The notes beneath the pieces are model-generated. The model was not told where the DNA came from, ran no database searches, and saw nothing but the letters and a program-made list of their open reading frames with translations. A stretch of 64,000 nt of DNA from CBDDYU01 sp965235655 (GTDB taxonomy: Bacteria > Pseudomonadota > Alphaproteobacteria > Pelagibacterales > Pelagibacteraceae): the NCBI GenBank assembly GCA_965235655.1, contig CBDDYU010000002.1, positions 348,335 through 412,334 of the forward strand, in the 5' to 3' direction. This document shows, piece after piece, positions 41,779 through 50,467 of the stretch; position 1 is the first letter of the stretch, and every line of letters starts with the position of its first letter. A program made the translations under genes and the position numbers.

Positions 41779-43443
41779 ATGAACAAAAACTCTAAAGTAT
41801 TAGCATTAAAATATCGTCCCCAAACATTTGATGATTTGATAGGACAAGAAGTGGTTGCTGAAACAATCAAAAATGCGATTAAATTAAATAAAACTCCTAA
41901 TGCTTACCTTTTTACGGGCATTAGAGGAATTGGAAAAACTACGACTGCCAGAATAGTTGCCAAATCTCTAAATTGTTTAAATGGTATTGATAACTTATGT
42001 AAAGATAATTTATGTGAAAATTGTGAAGCAATATCTAATTCAAGTCATATCGATGTACTCGAAATGGATGCTGCCAGTAAAACAGGCGTGGATGACGTTA
42101 GAGATTTGATAGAATTTTCAAGATACGGACCTACCTCAGCAAAATATAAAATATTTATCATTGATGAAGTACATATGCTTAGCAAGCAAGCATTTAATGC
42201 TTTGCTCAAAACACTAGAGGAACCACCAGAGTATTTAAAATTTATTTTTGCGACAACAGAAATCAAAAAAATCCCAATTACTGTTATTTCAAGATGTCAA
42301 AGATTTGACTTATCAAGAATAAAATCTTCTGAGCTATTCGAGTTTATTAAAAAAATAAAAGATAAAGAAAATGGCAAAGCCTCAGATGATGCTTTGAAAT
42401 TAATTGTCAAAATTTCAGAAGGCTCAGTAAGAGATGCTTTATCTTTATTAGATAGAGGTCTTTTGACTCTAGAAAATGACAAAGAGCTAGACTTAAGTGC
42501 TGCACAAAGTATTTTTGGATATTTTGATAAATCTCAATTAATTGACCTATTTAAATTGATATTAGAAGGCAATGAAAATGAAGTCATAAAGATTTATCGA
42601 AAAATTTATGATCAAGGAGTCGAGCCTAAAGTATTCATTAATGATTTTTTAGAACTTATATATTATTTTAAAAATATAAATTTTTTAACTTTGGAAAGTA
42701 CTAATTTTTCCTTAAATGACGAAGAATTTTCTAAGATTAAAGAAATTTCAAATACTGTTGATTCTGAAGTGCTAATTTTATTCTGGCAATTTACAATTAA
42801 AACTCTTGAGGAGTTAGATATTGTTTCTAGTCAACATCTTTCTATAGAAATGTTTTTGATACGCTTGATGCATTTAAGTGGCTTAAAACAAAAAAGTGAA
42901 ATTAATGTAGATCAAAACTTAACACAAAAAAAAACATCTCCAAAAGAAAATGATGATGTTGAAATTAGAGCATCTACTCAAACGCTAGATCAAATTAAAA
43001 ATATAACTCAAGAAAAAAAAGCTAAACCTTTATTAAATGATGATGCCAAAGGCATTGAAAGACTTGAAATCAATTCATTTGAGAACTTATTGGAGGTATG
43101 CAATTTAAAAAAAGAAATAAAACTAAAATATGAGTTAGAAAAAAATGTTAATCTTGTTAGATTTGATAATTCCAGAATAGAAATATCGTTTAATGATAAT
43201 TTAGATAAAGATTTTGTAAAAGATTTATCTACTAAATTATTTGAATGGACAAATAAACGATGGATTATAACTTTTAGTAAATCTAAAGGTCAAATGTCTG
43301 TAAAAGAAAAAGAAAAAAATTTAAAAAAAGAGTTAATCGACAAAGCTAAACAATCTGATTTATATAAAAAGGTCATTGAAAAATTTCCTGATGCTGAATT
43401 AGTTGATGTAAAATTTAACAATAAAGAGGAAGAAAATGACTGA
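41779..43443 (+). CDS. dnaX: DNA polymerase III subunits gamma/tau
   Basis: Clamp-loader ATPase, 554 residues. Walker A is GIRGIGKTT (47-55, Lys53), the zinc module uses Cys66, Cys74, Cys79 and Cys82, and FIIDEVHML is the Walker B/DExH-like box. Domain III follows, then a lysine-rich linker (about 370-420) and a C-terminal domain that binds polymerase in tau. ybaB overlaps by 8 nt and recR follows, the conserved dnaX-ybaB-recR operon. I saw no clear slippage heptamer for gamma production. Confidence 0.95.
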   Translation: MNKNSKVLALKYRPQTFDDLIGQEVVAETIKNAIKLNKTPNAYLFTGIRGIGKTTTARIVAKSLNCLNGIDNLCKDNLCENCEAISNSSHIDVLEMDAASKTGVDDVRDLIEFSRYGPTSAKYKIFIIDEVHMLSKQAFNALLKTLEEPPEYLKFIFATTEIKKIPITVISRCQRFDLSRIKSSELFEFIKKIKDKENGKASDDALKLIVKISEGSVRDALSLLDRGLLTLENDKELDLSAAQSIFGYFDKSQLIDLFKLILEGNENEVIKIYRKIYDQGVEPKVFINDFLELIYYFKNINFLTLESTNFSLNDEEFSKIKEISNTVDSEVLILFWQFTIKTLEELDIVSSQHLSIEMFLIRLMHLSGLKQKSEINVDQNLTQKKTSPKENDDVEIRASTQTLDQIKNITQEKKAKPLLNDDAKGIERLEINSFENLLEVCNLKKEIKLKYELEKNVNLVRFDNSRIEISFNDNLDKDFVKDLSTKLFEWTNKRWIITFSKSKGQMSVKEKEKNLKKELIDKAKQSDLYKKVIEKFPDAELVDVKFNNKEEEND

Positions 43444-43753
43444 TTTTTCAAAGATATTAGATAAGGCAAAAGAACTTGAGGCAAAGATGAAAGAAAGCCA
43501 AGAAAAAATTAAAAACATCAGAGTAGAAGGAGTTTCAGGATCTAACTCTGTTAAGGTCACTCTTGATGGCGAGGGAGAAATGCAAAAATTGGAACTTTCA
43601 AATGAAGTTTTAAAAGAAGAAAAATCAATTATAGAAGATTTAATCGTAGCCGCTCATAATAATGCTAAATCTCAAATTAAAGTTAAAACAACTGAGGAAA
43701 TCTCAAAGGCTGCAGGGGGATTCGGAATACCTGGCTTTAAATGGCCATTATAA
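43436..43753 (+). CDS. YbaB/EbfC family nucleoid-associated protein
   Basis: A 105-residue dimeric DNA-binding protein. The helix KAKELEAKMKESQEKIKNIR, the central sheet with VKVTLDGEGEMQKLEL and the glycine-rich end AAGGFGIPGFK are typical. It overlaps dnaX by 8 nt and precedes recR by 3 nt, as in most bacteria. Its role in recombination or nucleoid structure is poorly defined. Confidence 0.93.
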   Translation: MTDFSKILDKAKELEAKMKESQEKIKNIRVEGVSGSNSVKVTLDGEGEMQKLELSNEVLKEEKSIIEDLIVAAHNNAKSQIKVKTTEEISKAAGGFGIPGFKWPL

Positions 43754-43756
43754 TAA

Positions 43757-44368
43757 ATGCTTAATATAAACGAGATTGATGATTTAATTAAACTCATATC
43801 AAAACTTCCGGGTTTAGGACCAAAGTCTGCCAAAAGAATTGTTTTAAAATTAATTAATAATAGAGATGAATTAGTTAAGCCAATGGCTAACACTTTAGCA
43901 CAAGTTTATAAGAATGTTACAAGATGTAGCTCGTGTGGATCTTTAAAATCTAATTCTACCGGATGTAGTAACTGCGAAAACACAAAAGAAAAACATTCAA
44001 AAATTTGTGTTGTTGAAGATATTGCTGATCAATGGTCAATTGAAAGTTCTAATATATTTAAAGGTTACTTCCACATCCTTGGTGGCACTATTTCTTCTGT
44101 AGGTCAAAGAAAAGAAGATCTATTAATAAATTCATTAGTAGAGAGAGTAAATAGAGACAATATAGAAGAAGTTATACTAGCAACAAGTGCAACTGTAGAG
44201 GGACAAACAACTGCATATTATATTCAAGATAGTTTAAAAAATACTAAAGCAAAAGTTACAAAGCTTGCCCAAGGTTTACCTGTTGGTGGTGAAATTGAAA
44301 GTCTGGATGATGGTACTTTGTTTTCTGCCTTTAAAAATAGGTCAGATTTAAGTTCTAATTCTGATTAG
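43757..44368 (+). CDS. recR: Recombination protein RecR
   Basis: Ring-forming protein that loads RecA with RecO (and RecF) at single-strand gaps. The 203-residue protein has a helix-hairpin-helix LPGLGPKSAKRIVLK (17-31), a zinc finger at Cys57, Cys60, Cys70 and Cys73, and a Toprim domain with VVEDIADQWSIE. It closes the dnaX-ybaB-recR unit and overlaps convergent glcB by 14 nt at the 3' end. Confidence 0.95.
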   Translation: MLNINEIDDLIKLISKLPGLGPKSAKRIVLKLINNRDELVKPMANTLAQVYKNVTRCSSCGSLKSNSTGCSNCENTKEKHSKICVVEDIADQWSIESSNIFKGYFHILGGTISSVGQRKEDLLINSLVERVNRDNIEEVILATSATVEGQTTAYYIQDSLKNTKAKVTKLAQGLPVGGEIESLDDGTLFSAFKNRSDLSSNSD

Positions 44369-46517
44369 ATTTTTGCAACAATCTATTAAGGTGTAATAAT
44401 GGCTCTGTATATCCAGAGGGCTGCTCTTTACCCTTAAAAATTAAATCACACGCAGTTTTAAATGCCAAAGAATTATCAAAATCATCACTCATTCGTCGAT
44501 ACTTTGGATCATCTTTATTCTGTTCATCAACGATTTTAGCCATATCTTTCATAATACCTATCACTTGAATTTTTGTTGTAATTCCATGATGGATCCAATT
44601 AGCAATGTGTTGTGATGAAATCCTTAATGTGGCCCTATCTTCCATAAGTCCAACATTATTTATATCTGGAACTTTAGAACAGCCAACTCCTTGATCAATC
44701 CATCTAACTACGTACCCAAGAAGAGTTTGAGCAGAGTTAGAAATTTCTGAGTTAATTTCATCTACAGACCAATTTGGTCTATCAGCTACTGGGATAGTTA
44801 AAAGATCATCTAATTTTGCTGCTGTTCTTTTTAAAATAGTTTTTTGTTGGTCAAAAATATTTATCTCATGATAGTGGAGTGCATGTAATGCAGCTGCAGT
44901 TGGTGATGGAACCCATGCGCAATTTGCTCCAGCCTTCAAATGCCCAATTTTTTGATCCATCATATCTTTCATTTTGTCTGGCATTGCCCACATACCTTTA
45001 CCAATTTGTGCAACACCTGAAAAACCACACTGAAGACCTATATCAACATTATTGTTTTCATATGCTGAAATCCATTTTGAAGATTTCATATCTCCTTTTT
45101 TAATCATTGGGCCAGCTTCCATGGAGGTATGCATTTCATCTCCTGTTCTATCTAAGAAACCAGTATTAATAAAAAATACTCGATTTTTAAGGGTTCTAAT
45201 ACACTCTTTGAGATTTGCTGATGTTCTTCTTTCTTCATCCATAATTCCAATTTTACAAGTGTATTGCTCTAAGCCTAATAGGTTCTCTACTTCTGAAAAA
45301 ATTTTATCTGTAAATGCAGTTTCTTCTGGGCCATGCATTTTTGGTTTAACAATATAAATTGATCCAGTTCGAGAATTTCCTTTATGATTTAAATCATGAA
45401 GTCCTGCTGTAGTTGTAATAAAAGCATCCATAATACCTTCGGGAATTTCACTGCCATCATTTAATAGGATAGCAGAATTAGTCATAAGGTGACCAACATT
45501 TCTTACTAAGAGCAAACTTCTCCCATGTAATTTTAATCCAATACCATCTTTTGAAATATAGCTCCTATCAGGATTTAATTTTCTCTCTAAAGTTTTGCCA
45601 TTTTTTTCGAATTCATTTTTAAGATCACCCCTCATAAGTCCTAGCCAATTTCTATAACAAAGAACTTTATCTTCAGCATCAACTGCAGCAACACTATCCT
45701 CATTATCACAAATTGTGGAAACAGCAGATTCGATTATAATGTCACTTATTCGCGCTGTATCCTGCTGAGCACTAAATGCTTTTGGATCTTTTAAAATTTC
45801 AATATGAAGATTATTATTTTTTAATATTATTGCAGAGGGATCGTTTATATCTCCTCTGTGACCAACAAATTTTTCATTATCTTTAAGTTGAAATTTTTGA
45901 TCATTTTTAAAAATATTTAATAAACCATTATTTACAGTAAATTTTGTAATTTCTTTCCAACTTAAATTTTCTAGTGGAAAAAACTTATCTAGAAATTCTC
46001 TACCATATTTAATAACCATTTCTCCTCTCAGGGGATCATATCTTTCTGAAACGCTATCTTCAGACTGTTCTATTGCATCAGTTCCATATAGGCTATCGTA
46101 TAAACTCATCCATCTAGCATTGGCTGCATTAAGAGCATATCTAGCATTCATGATTGGTACAACTAATTGAGGTCCAGCTATTTTTGAAATTTCATCATCA
46201 ACATTTTTTGTTTCAATCTTAAAATCAACCCCAACTTTTTTAAGGTATCCTATTTCGTGTAAAAAGTTTTTGTATTCTTCTAAATTAATTTGGTTGCCTT
46301 TATTTTTAATGTGCCATTCGTCAATTTGTCTTTGGATAATGTCTCTTTTTTTTAATAGATCTTTATTTATTGGTGCTAATTCGTGGACTGCTTTATCAAA
46401 GCCTTTCCAGAAATATTCTTTTGCAATCTTTGTATTTTTTAAGAGATCATCATTAATAAAATTAAATAATATTTCTGAAACTTTGAGATTATTAATACTT
46501 ATATATTTTTCTTTCAT
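44355..46517 (-). CDS. glcB: Malate synthase G
   Basis: Condenses glyoxylate with acetyl-CoA to malate. At 720 residues it is the long G isoform. Segments such as KPKMHGPEETAFTDKIFSEV, GIMDEERRTSANLKECI and GFLDRTGDEMHTSMEAG are typical; the Arg of GIMDEERRT and Glu/Asp pairs form the glyoxylate-Mg site. The gene is alone on its strand with a 226-nt divergent upstream region. Relatives in SAR11 are reported to be glycine-regulated, but no standard glycine aptamer is visible here. Confidence 0.95.
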   Translation of the reverse strand: MKEKYISINNLKVSEILFNFINDDLLKNTKIAKEYFWKGFDKAVHELAPINKDLLKKRDIIQRQIDEWHIKNKGNQINLEEYKNFLHEIGYLKKVGVDFKIETKNVDDEISKIAGPQLVVPIMNARYALNAANARWMSLYDSLYGTDAIEQSEDSVSERYDPLRGEMVIKYGREFLDKFFPLENLSWKEITKFTVNNGLLNIFKNDQKFQLKDNEKFVGHRGDINDPSAIILKNNNLHIEILKDPKAFSAQQDTARISDIIIESAVSTICDNEDSVAAVDAEDKVLCYRNWLGLMRGDLKNEFEKNGKTLERKLNPDRSYISKDGIGLKLHGRSLLLVRNVGHLMTNSAILLNDGSEIPEGIMDAFITTTAGLHDLNHKGNSRTGSIYIVKPKMHGPEETAFTDKIFSEVENLLGLEQYTCKIGIMDEERRTSANLKECIRTLKNRVFFINTGFLDRTGDEMHTSMEAGPMIKKGDMKSSKWISAYENNNVDIGLQCGFSGVAQIGKGMWAMPDKMKDMMDQKIGHLKAGANCAWVPSPTAAALHALHYHEINIFDQQKTILKRTAAKLDDLLTIPVADRPNWSVDEINSEISNSAQTLLGYVVRWIDQGVGCSKVPDINNVGLMEDRATLRISSQHIANWIHHGITTKIQVIGIMKDMAKIVDEQNKDDPKYRRMSDDFDNSLAFKTACDLIFKGKEQPSGYTEPLLHLNRLLQKSNQN

Positions 46518-46743
46518 ACAATTTTTGTATCCCTATATAAATTTTGTTCAAGATCAGTTTCTCTCTGAGCGTTATATGAATACCTAAGAGTTTATCAATT
46601 AATTAATTTTTAACTCCCAAACTAGGAATAATTATAATCAACTGCAAAAAAACATACCTTTTAATGTTATTATGTCAAATAATTATTAATTTTCTAAACA
46701 TTTTGTTGCCTTTTTTATAAAATATTTGAATATCATTATTAAA
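46518..46743. promoter_or_regulatory. Divergent glcB/accA upstream region with candidate leader structure
   Basis: On the minus strand, CCTAG...GGAGTT and AACTC..TTAGG (about 46584-46627) form a two-part stem before glcB, followed by GCTCAGAGAGAAAC (about 46557-46570). The piece AAACTCTTAGGTA recalls the CTCTCAGGTA half of a glycine aptamer. However, the conserved CCGAAGG core is absent (no CTTCGG on the plus strand). I could not assign a riboswitch class. The accA promoter must also lie here. Confidence 0.35.
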
Positions 46744-47841
46744 ATGAAAAATTATCTAAACTTTGAATCTGAAATAAAAAATCTTGAAAATGAAATCGAT
46801 AAATTAAAAGATCCCTATAATCAAGAAGGATTGGCTCAAGTAGACACTCAAAAAATTTCTAAAACTCAAGAAGAATTAGATGAAAAATTAAAAGTGATTT
46901 ATTCAAATCTTGATCCTTGGCAAACAACAATGGTTGCCAGACATGAGGACAGACCAAAATCGAAATTTTTTATTGATAATTTATTTGATAATTTTATTCC
47001 CCTTTCGGGAGATAGATTTTATGGCGAAGATAAATCGGTATTAACCGGTTTTGCAAAATTTCATGGTCAGTCGGTTTTGGTAATAGGCCAAGAAAAAGGA
47101 GATAATTTAGAAAGTAGAATAGAGAGAAATTTTGGAATGATGAGACCAGAAGGATATAGAAAAACTATTCGATTAATGCAGTTAGCTAATAAATTTAATA
47201 TTCCAATAATATCTTTCATAGACACCCCAGGCGCATATCCAGGTGTTGGTGCGGAGGAAAGAGGTCAAGCAGAGGCAATAGCTAAATCAATTGAATGCTG
47301 TATGGAATTGAAAGTACCGACATTAGCTATAGTAATTGGAGAAGGTGGTTCTGGTGGAGCTATAGCTTTAGCATCTTCAAATAAAGTAATAATGTTGGAA
47401 AATGCAATTTACTCAGTAATTTCTCCTGAAGGATGCGCGACAATATTATGGAGAGATCCAAAAAAAATGCTTGATGCAGCAAAAGCAATGAAATTATCTG
47501 CTAAAGATTTGTTAGAGCTAAAAGTAATAGATGAAATTATTAAAGAGCCCTTAGGTGGGGCTCATAGAGACAAAGATTTAATGCTAGAGAATGTAAGAGA
47601 TTCAATTGAAAAAAATTTAAATTTTTTTAAAGAAATGACTTCAGAAGAAATTTTTAGTCATCGAAAAAATAAGTTTTTGAAGATTGGAAGAAATAAAGGA
47701 TTTATCAATAATCCTGAGGATCTAAGTGCATTAACTCCTAAAAATAAAAAATTTATTAGTATATTTAAATCAAAAAAATTTTTGATTTATTCGGGAATTG
47801 CTTTTTCAATAATATTATTGAGCCTAGTTGCTTTTTTATAA
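46744..47841 (+). CDS. accA: Acetyl-CoA carboxylase carboxyltransferase subunit alpha with C-terminal membrane segment
   Basis: Forms the carboxyltransferase with AccD. I choose ATG 46744 (365 residues), because KNYLNFESEIKNLENEID matches the family N-terminus; the frame's TTG six codons earlier is less likely. Core motifs are SFIDTPGAYPGVGAEERGQ, IGEGGSGGAIALA and SVISPEGCATILW. The usual protein ends near residue 318. Here about 47 residues are added, finishing in a strongly hydrophobic helix (residues 343-365, FLIYSGIAFSIILLSLVAFL), a likely tail anchor. The 3' end overlaps convergent secA by 6 nt. Confidence 0.94.
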   Translation: MKNYLNFESEIKNLENEIDKLKDPYNQEGLAQVDTQKISKTQEELDEKLKVIYSNLDPWQTTMVARHEDRPKSKFFIDNLFDNFIPLSGDRFYGEDKSVLTGFAKFHGQSVLVIGQEKGDNLESRIERNFGMMRPEGYRKTIRLMQLANKFNIPIISFIDTPGAYPGVGAEERGQAEAIAKSIECCMELKVPTLAIVIGEGGSGGAIALASSNKVIMLENAIYSVISPEGCATILWRDPKKMLDAAKAMKLSAKDLLELKVIDEIIKEPLGGAHRDKDLMLENVRDSIEKNLNFFKEMTSEEIFSHRKNKFLKIGRNKGFINNPEDLSALTPKNKKFISIFKSKKFLIYSGIAFSIILLSLVAFL

Positions 47842-50400
47842 AGCTCCACAACAATTTTTAAATTTTTTTCCTGTTGCTTCACATCTATCATTTCTTGAAA
47901 TCTTTTCATCTTTTTTAGCAATTAATAGACATTTAGGATTGTCAGATATACTTTTTTGGTTATTAGAAGATTGTAAAGAATTTTTTTGCTCTACAACTTT
48001 TAGATTCATTAAAATAGTTACATAATCTAGTTTAAGTTTTTCAAGTAAATTTTTAAATAGTTCAAAAGCTTCTTTTTTATATTCAATTAAAGGATCTCTT
48101 TGTCCATAAGATCTAAGACCAATCACTTGTCTTAATTGTTCGAGATATTGAATATGGGATTTCCAATTTAAATCTATTGATTGTAAAAATATTCTTTTTT
48201 CAATCTCTTTTGCATACTTTTCTCCTAAAATTTTAATTCTTTCATCTCTAGACTCCTTAAATTTTCCAATTATTTTTTCTTTTAAACTTATTTCCGAGGT
48301 CTCAATCAATTCTTGAAATTCTTTGTTATCAAAACTTTTACCAATTATTGCCTTTAGCTTGTTATCAAAATCAGTATTTTTTGGACTAGATTTTTTTTCT
48401 CTTTTTAAATAAATAATATTTTCAATAATCTCTTTTAGAAATTCGTCAGAGTAATCAAAAATAGTTTCACTATTCAAAGCGTTATTTCTTTGAGAAAATA
48501 TGACGTGTCTTTGATCATTCAAGACGTTATCAAATTTTATTAAAGTTTTTCTAATATCAAAGTTTCTTGCCTCAACTTTTTGTTGTGCTCTTTCTAATGC
48601 TTTGTTAATCCAAGGATGGTCAATACTTTCACCATCTTTAAGTCCTAGTTTTTGTAGAATATTATTCATGGACTCTGAACCAAAAATTCTCATTAAGTCA
48701 TCTTCAAGACTTACATAAAAAATTGAACTTCCTTCATCTCCTTGTCTTCCAGATCTTCCTCTCGCTTGATTATCAACTCTTCTAGATTCCATTCGTTCTG
48801 TGCCGATTACAAACAAACCTCCTAGAGATTTTACCTTTTCTTTGTTTAATTTTAGCTGATCTTCAGGTATTGAACCTTTTTTCCCACCAAGCTGAATATC
48901 AACACCTCTACCAGATATACTTGTCGTAATTATTACAGAATTTTCCTTACCTGCATTTGCAATAATTTCTGCTTCATTTTCGTGATTTTTTGCATTTAAA
49001 ACTACATGTTCCACTTTTTCCCTTTTTAGCAAATCTGAATAAATTTCAGATTTATTTACACTCGAGGTAAAGACTAAAATTGGTTGACCATTTTTATGGC
49101 ATTCAGATATTTTTTTAATAATTGCATCATTTTTTTCTTTTTCTGTTCTAAAGATTTGATCATTAAAATCTTTTCTGATCATAGATTTATTTGTCGGAAT
49201 AACTAAAACTGGTAAATTATATATTTCATAAAATTCCTCAGCTTCAGTGGCTGCAGTACCTGTACATCCTGATAATTTTTTATATAATTTAAAATAATTT
49301 TGATAAGTGATAGAAGCCAATGTTTGGTTCTCTACTTGAATATCTAATTTTTCTTTAGCTTCTAAAGCTTGATGAAGTCCGTCACCAAATCTTCTTCCTT
49401 CAAGAATTCTACCCGTTAATTCATCTATGATCTTTAAACTACCATCTTTTACAAGGTAGTCTCTACCACTTACAAACAAATGGTTTGCTTTTAAAGCTTG
49501 ATTAACATGATGAACTAGATGTAAATTTTCAGGGTCATAAAAATTGTTATTTTTAAGAACACCTGCATTCCCAAAAATTTTTTCAACATTATTAATACCA
49601 TCATTAGTTAGGAGAATACTTTTCTCTTTTTCATCAATTTCGTAATCTTTTTTATCAAGTTGTCTTACTAATTTGTCGATTGCTAGATATTGATAAGTTT
49701 TATCTTCTGCGGCTCCAGAGATTATCAAAGGTGTTCTAGCCTCATCAATTAAACATGAGTCGATTTCATCAACAATAGAAAAAAAATGATCCCTTTGTAC
49801 TTTTTCTTCATTTGAGTACTTCATGTTATCTCTTAAATAATCAAAGCCTAATTCACTATTAGTTGCATAAGTAATATCGCAGTTATAATTTAATTTTCTT
49901 TCCTGATCATTTTGGAAGTTATTTATAAAACCTGATGACAATCCTAAAAATCTATAAATTTCTCCCATTTCCATAGAGTCTCTTTTTGCAAGATAATCAT
50001 TAACCGTTACTACATGAACTCCATTTTCATTAAGCGCATTTAAGTAAGCAGCTAAAGCAATGGTTAGTGTTTTTCCTTCACCGGTTCTCATCTCTGCAAT
50101 TTTACCCTCATGCAGTGCCACCCCCCCTATTAACTGAACATCATAGTGTCTTTCATTTCTGGTTCTTTTTGATGCTTCTCTAACTAAGGCAAAAGCCTCC
50201 GGTAGAAGATCGTCTAACTTTTTACCTGACTTTAATTTTTGTTTAAGTTCTAGAGTTTTTTTAGGGAAATCTTCATTACTTAAAGGCCTAATTTGATCTT
50301 CAAGAGAGTTAATGTTTGATACAATTTTTTCAATTCTGTCTAACTCTTTTTCATTATTAGATTTAATAAATTTTGAGAGAAAGTTTAAAGGATTGAACAT
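47836..50400 (-). CDS. secA: Preprotein translocase ATPase SecA
   Basis: Motor that drives proteins through SecYEG; 854 residues. Walker A is MRTGEGKT (104-111, Lys110), DEIDSCLIDEARTPL is the DEAD-box region, and GRSGRQGDEGSSIFYVSLED is motif VI. The extreme C-terminus should carry a zinc motif CxCx8CC/H; here it reads RNDRCEATGKKFKNCCGAL, so the second cysteine is Ala. The gene is shorter than E. coli SecA (901). It stands alone between accA and argJ. Confidence 0.95.
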   Translation of the reverse strand: MFNPLNFLSKFIKSNNEKELDRIEKIVSNINSLEDQIRPLSNEDFPKKTLELKQKLKSGKKLDDLLPEAFALVREASKRTRNERHYDVQLIGGVALHEGKIAEMRTGEGKTLTIALAAYLNALNENGVHVVTVNDYLAKRDSMEMGEIYRFLGLSSGFINNFQNDQERKLNYNCDITYATNSELGFDYLRDNMKYSNEEKVQRDHFFSIVDEIDSCLIDEARTPLIISGAAEDKTYQYLAIDKLVRQLDKKDYEIDEKEKSILLTNDGINNVEKIFGNAGVLKNNNFYDPENLHLVHHVNQALKANHLFVSGRDYLVKDGSLKIIDELTGRILEGRRFGDGLHQALEAKEKLDIQVENQTLASITYQNYFKLYKKLSGCTGTAATEAEEFYEIYNLPVLVIPTNKSMIRKDFNDQIFRTEKEKNDAIIKKISECHKNGQPILVFTSSVNKSEIYSDLLKREKVEHVVLNAKNHENEAEIIANAGKENSVIITTSISGRGVDIQLGGKKGSIPEDQLKLNKEKVKSLGGLFVIGTERMESRRVDNQARGRSGRQGDEGSSIFYVSLEDDLMRIFGSESMNNILQKLGLKDGESIDHPWINKALERAQQKVEARNFDIRKTLIKFDNVLNDQRHVIFSQRNNALNSETIFDYSDEFLKEIIENIIYLKREKKSSPKNTDFDNKLKAIIGKSFDNKEFQELIETSEISLKEKIIGKFKESRDERIKILGEKYAKEIEKRIFLQSIDLNWKSHIQYLEQLRQVIGLRSYGQRDPLIEYKKEAFELFKNLLEKLKLDYVTILMNLKVVEQKNSLQSSNNQKSISDNPKCLLIAKKDEKISRNDRCEATGKKFKNCCGAL

Positions 50401-50467
50401 TAGTTTTTTTGATTTATTATTTACTTATAACCTTTAATATAAGTATCAATTAAAATTTTTAAACACC

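Noticed and set aside
42895..43030. Programmed frameshift (A-rich slippage) in dnaX for gamma production
   Set aside because: A-runs such as aaaaaaaa near 42928 exist, but similar runs are everywhere in this genome and no stimulatory stem or in-frame early stop pattern is convincing.
46518..46743. Glycine riboswitch call for glcB
   Set aside because: The conserved CCGAAGG core and full CTCTCAGGCAAAAGG tail are missing; only partial resemblance, so recorded as a candidate leader only.
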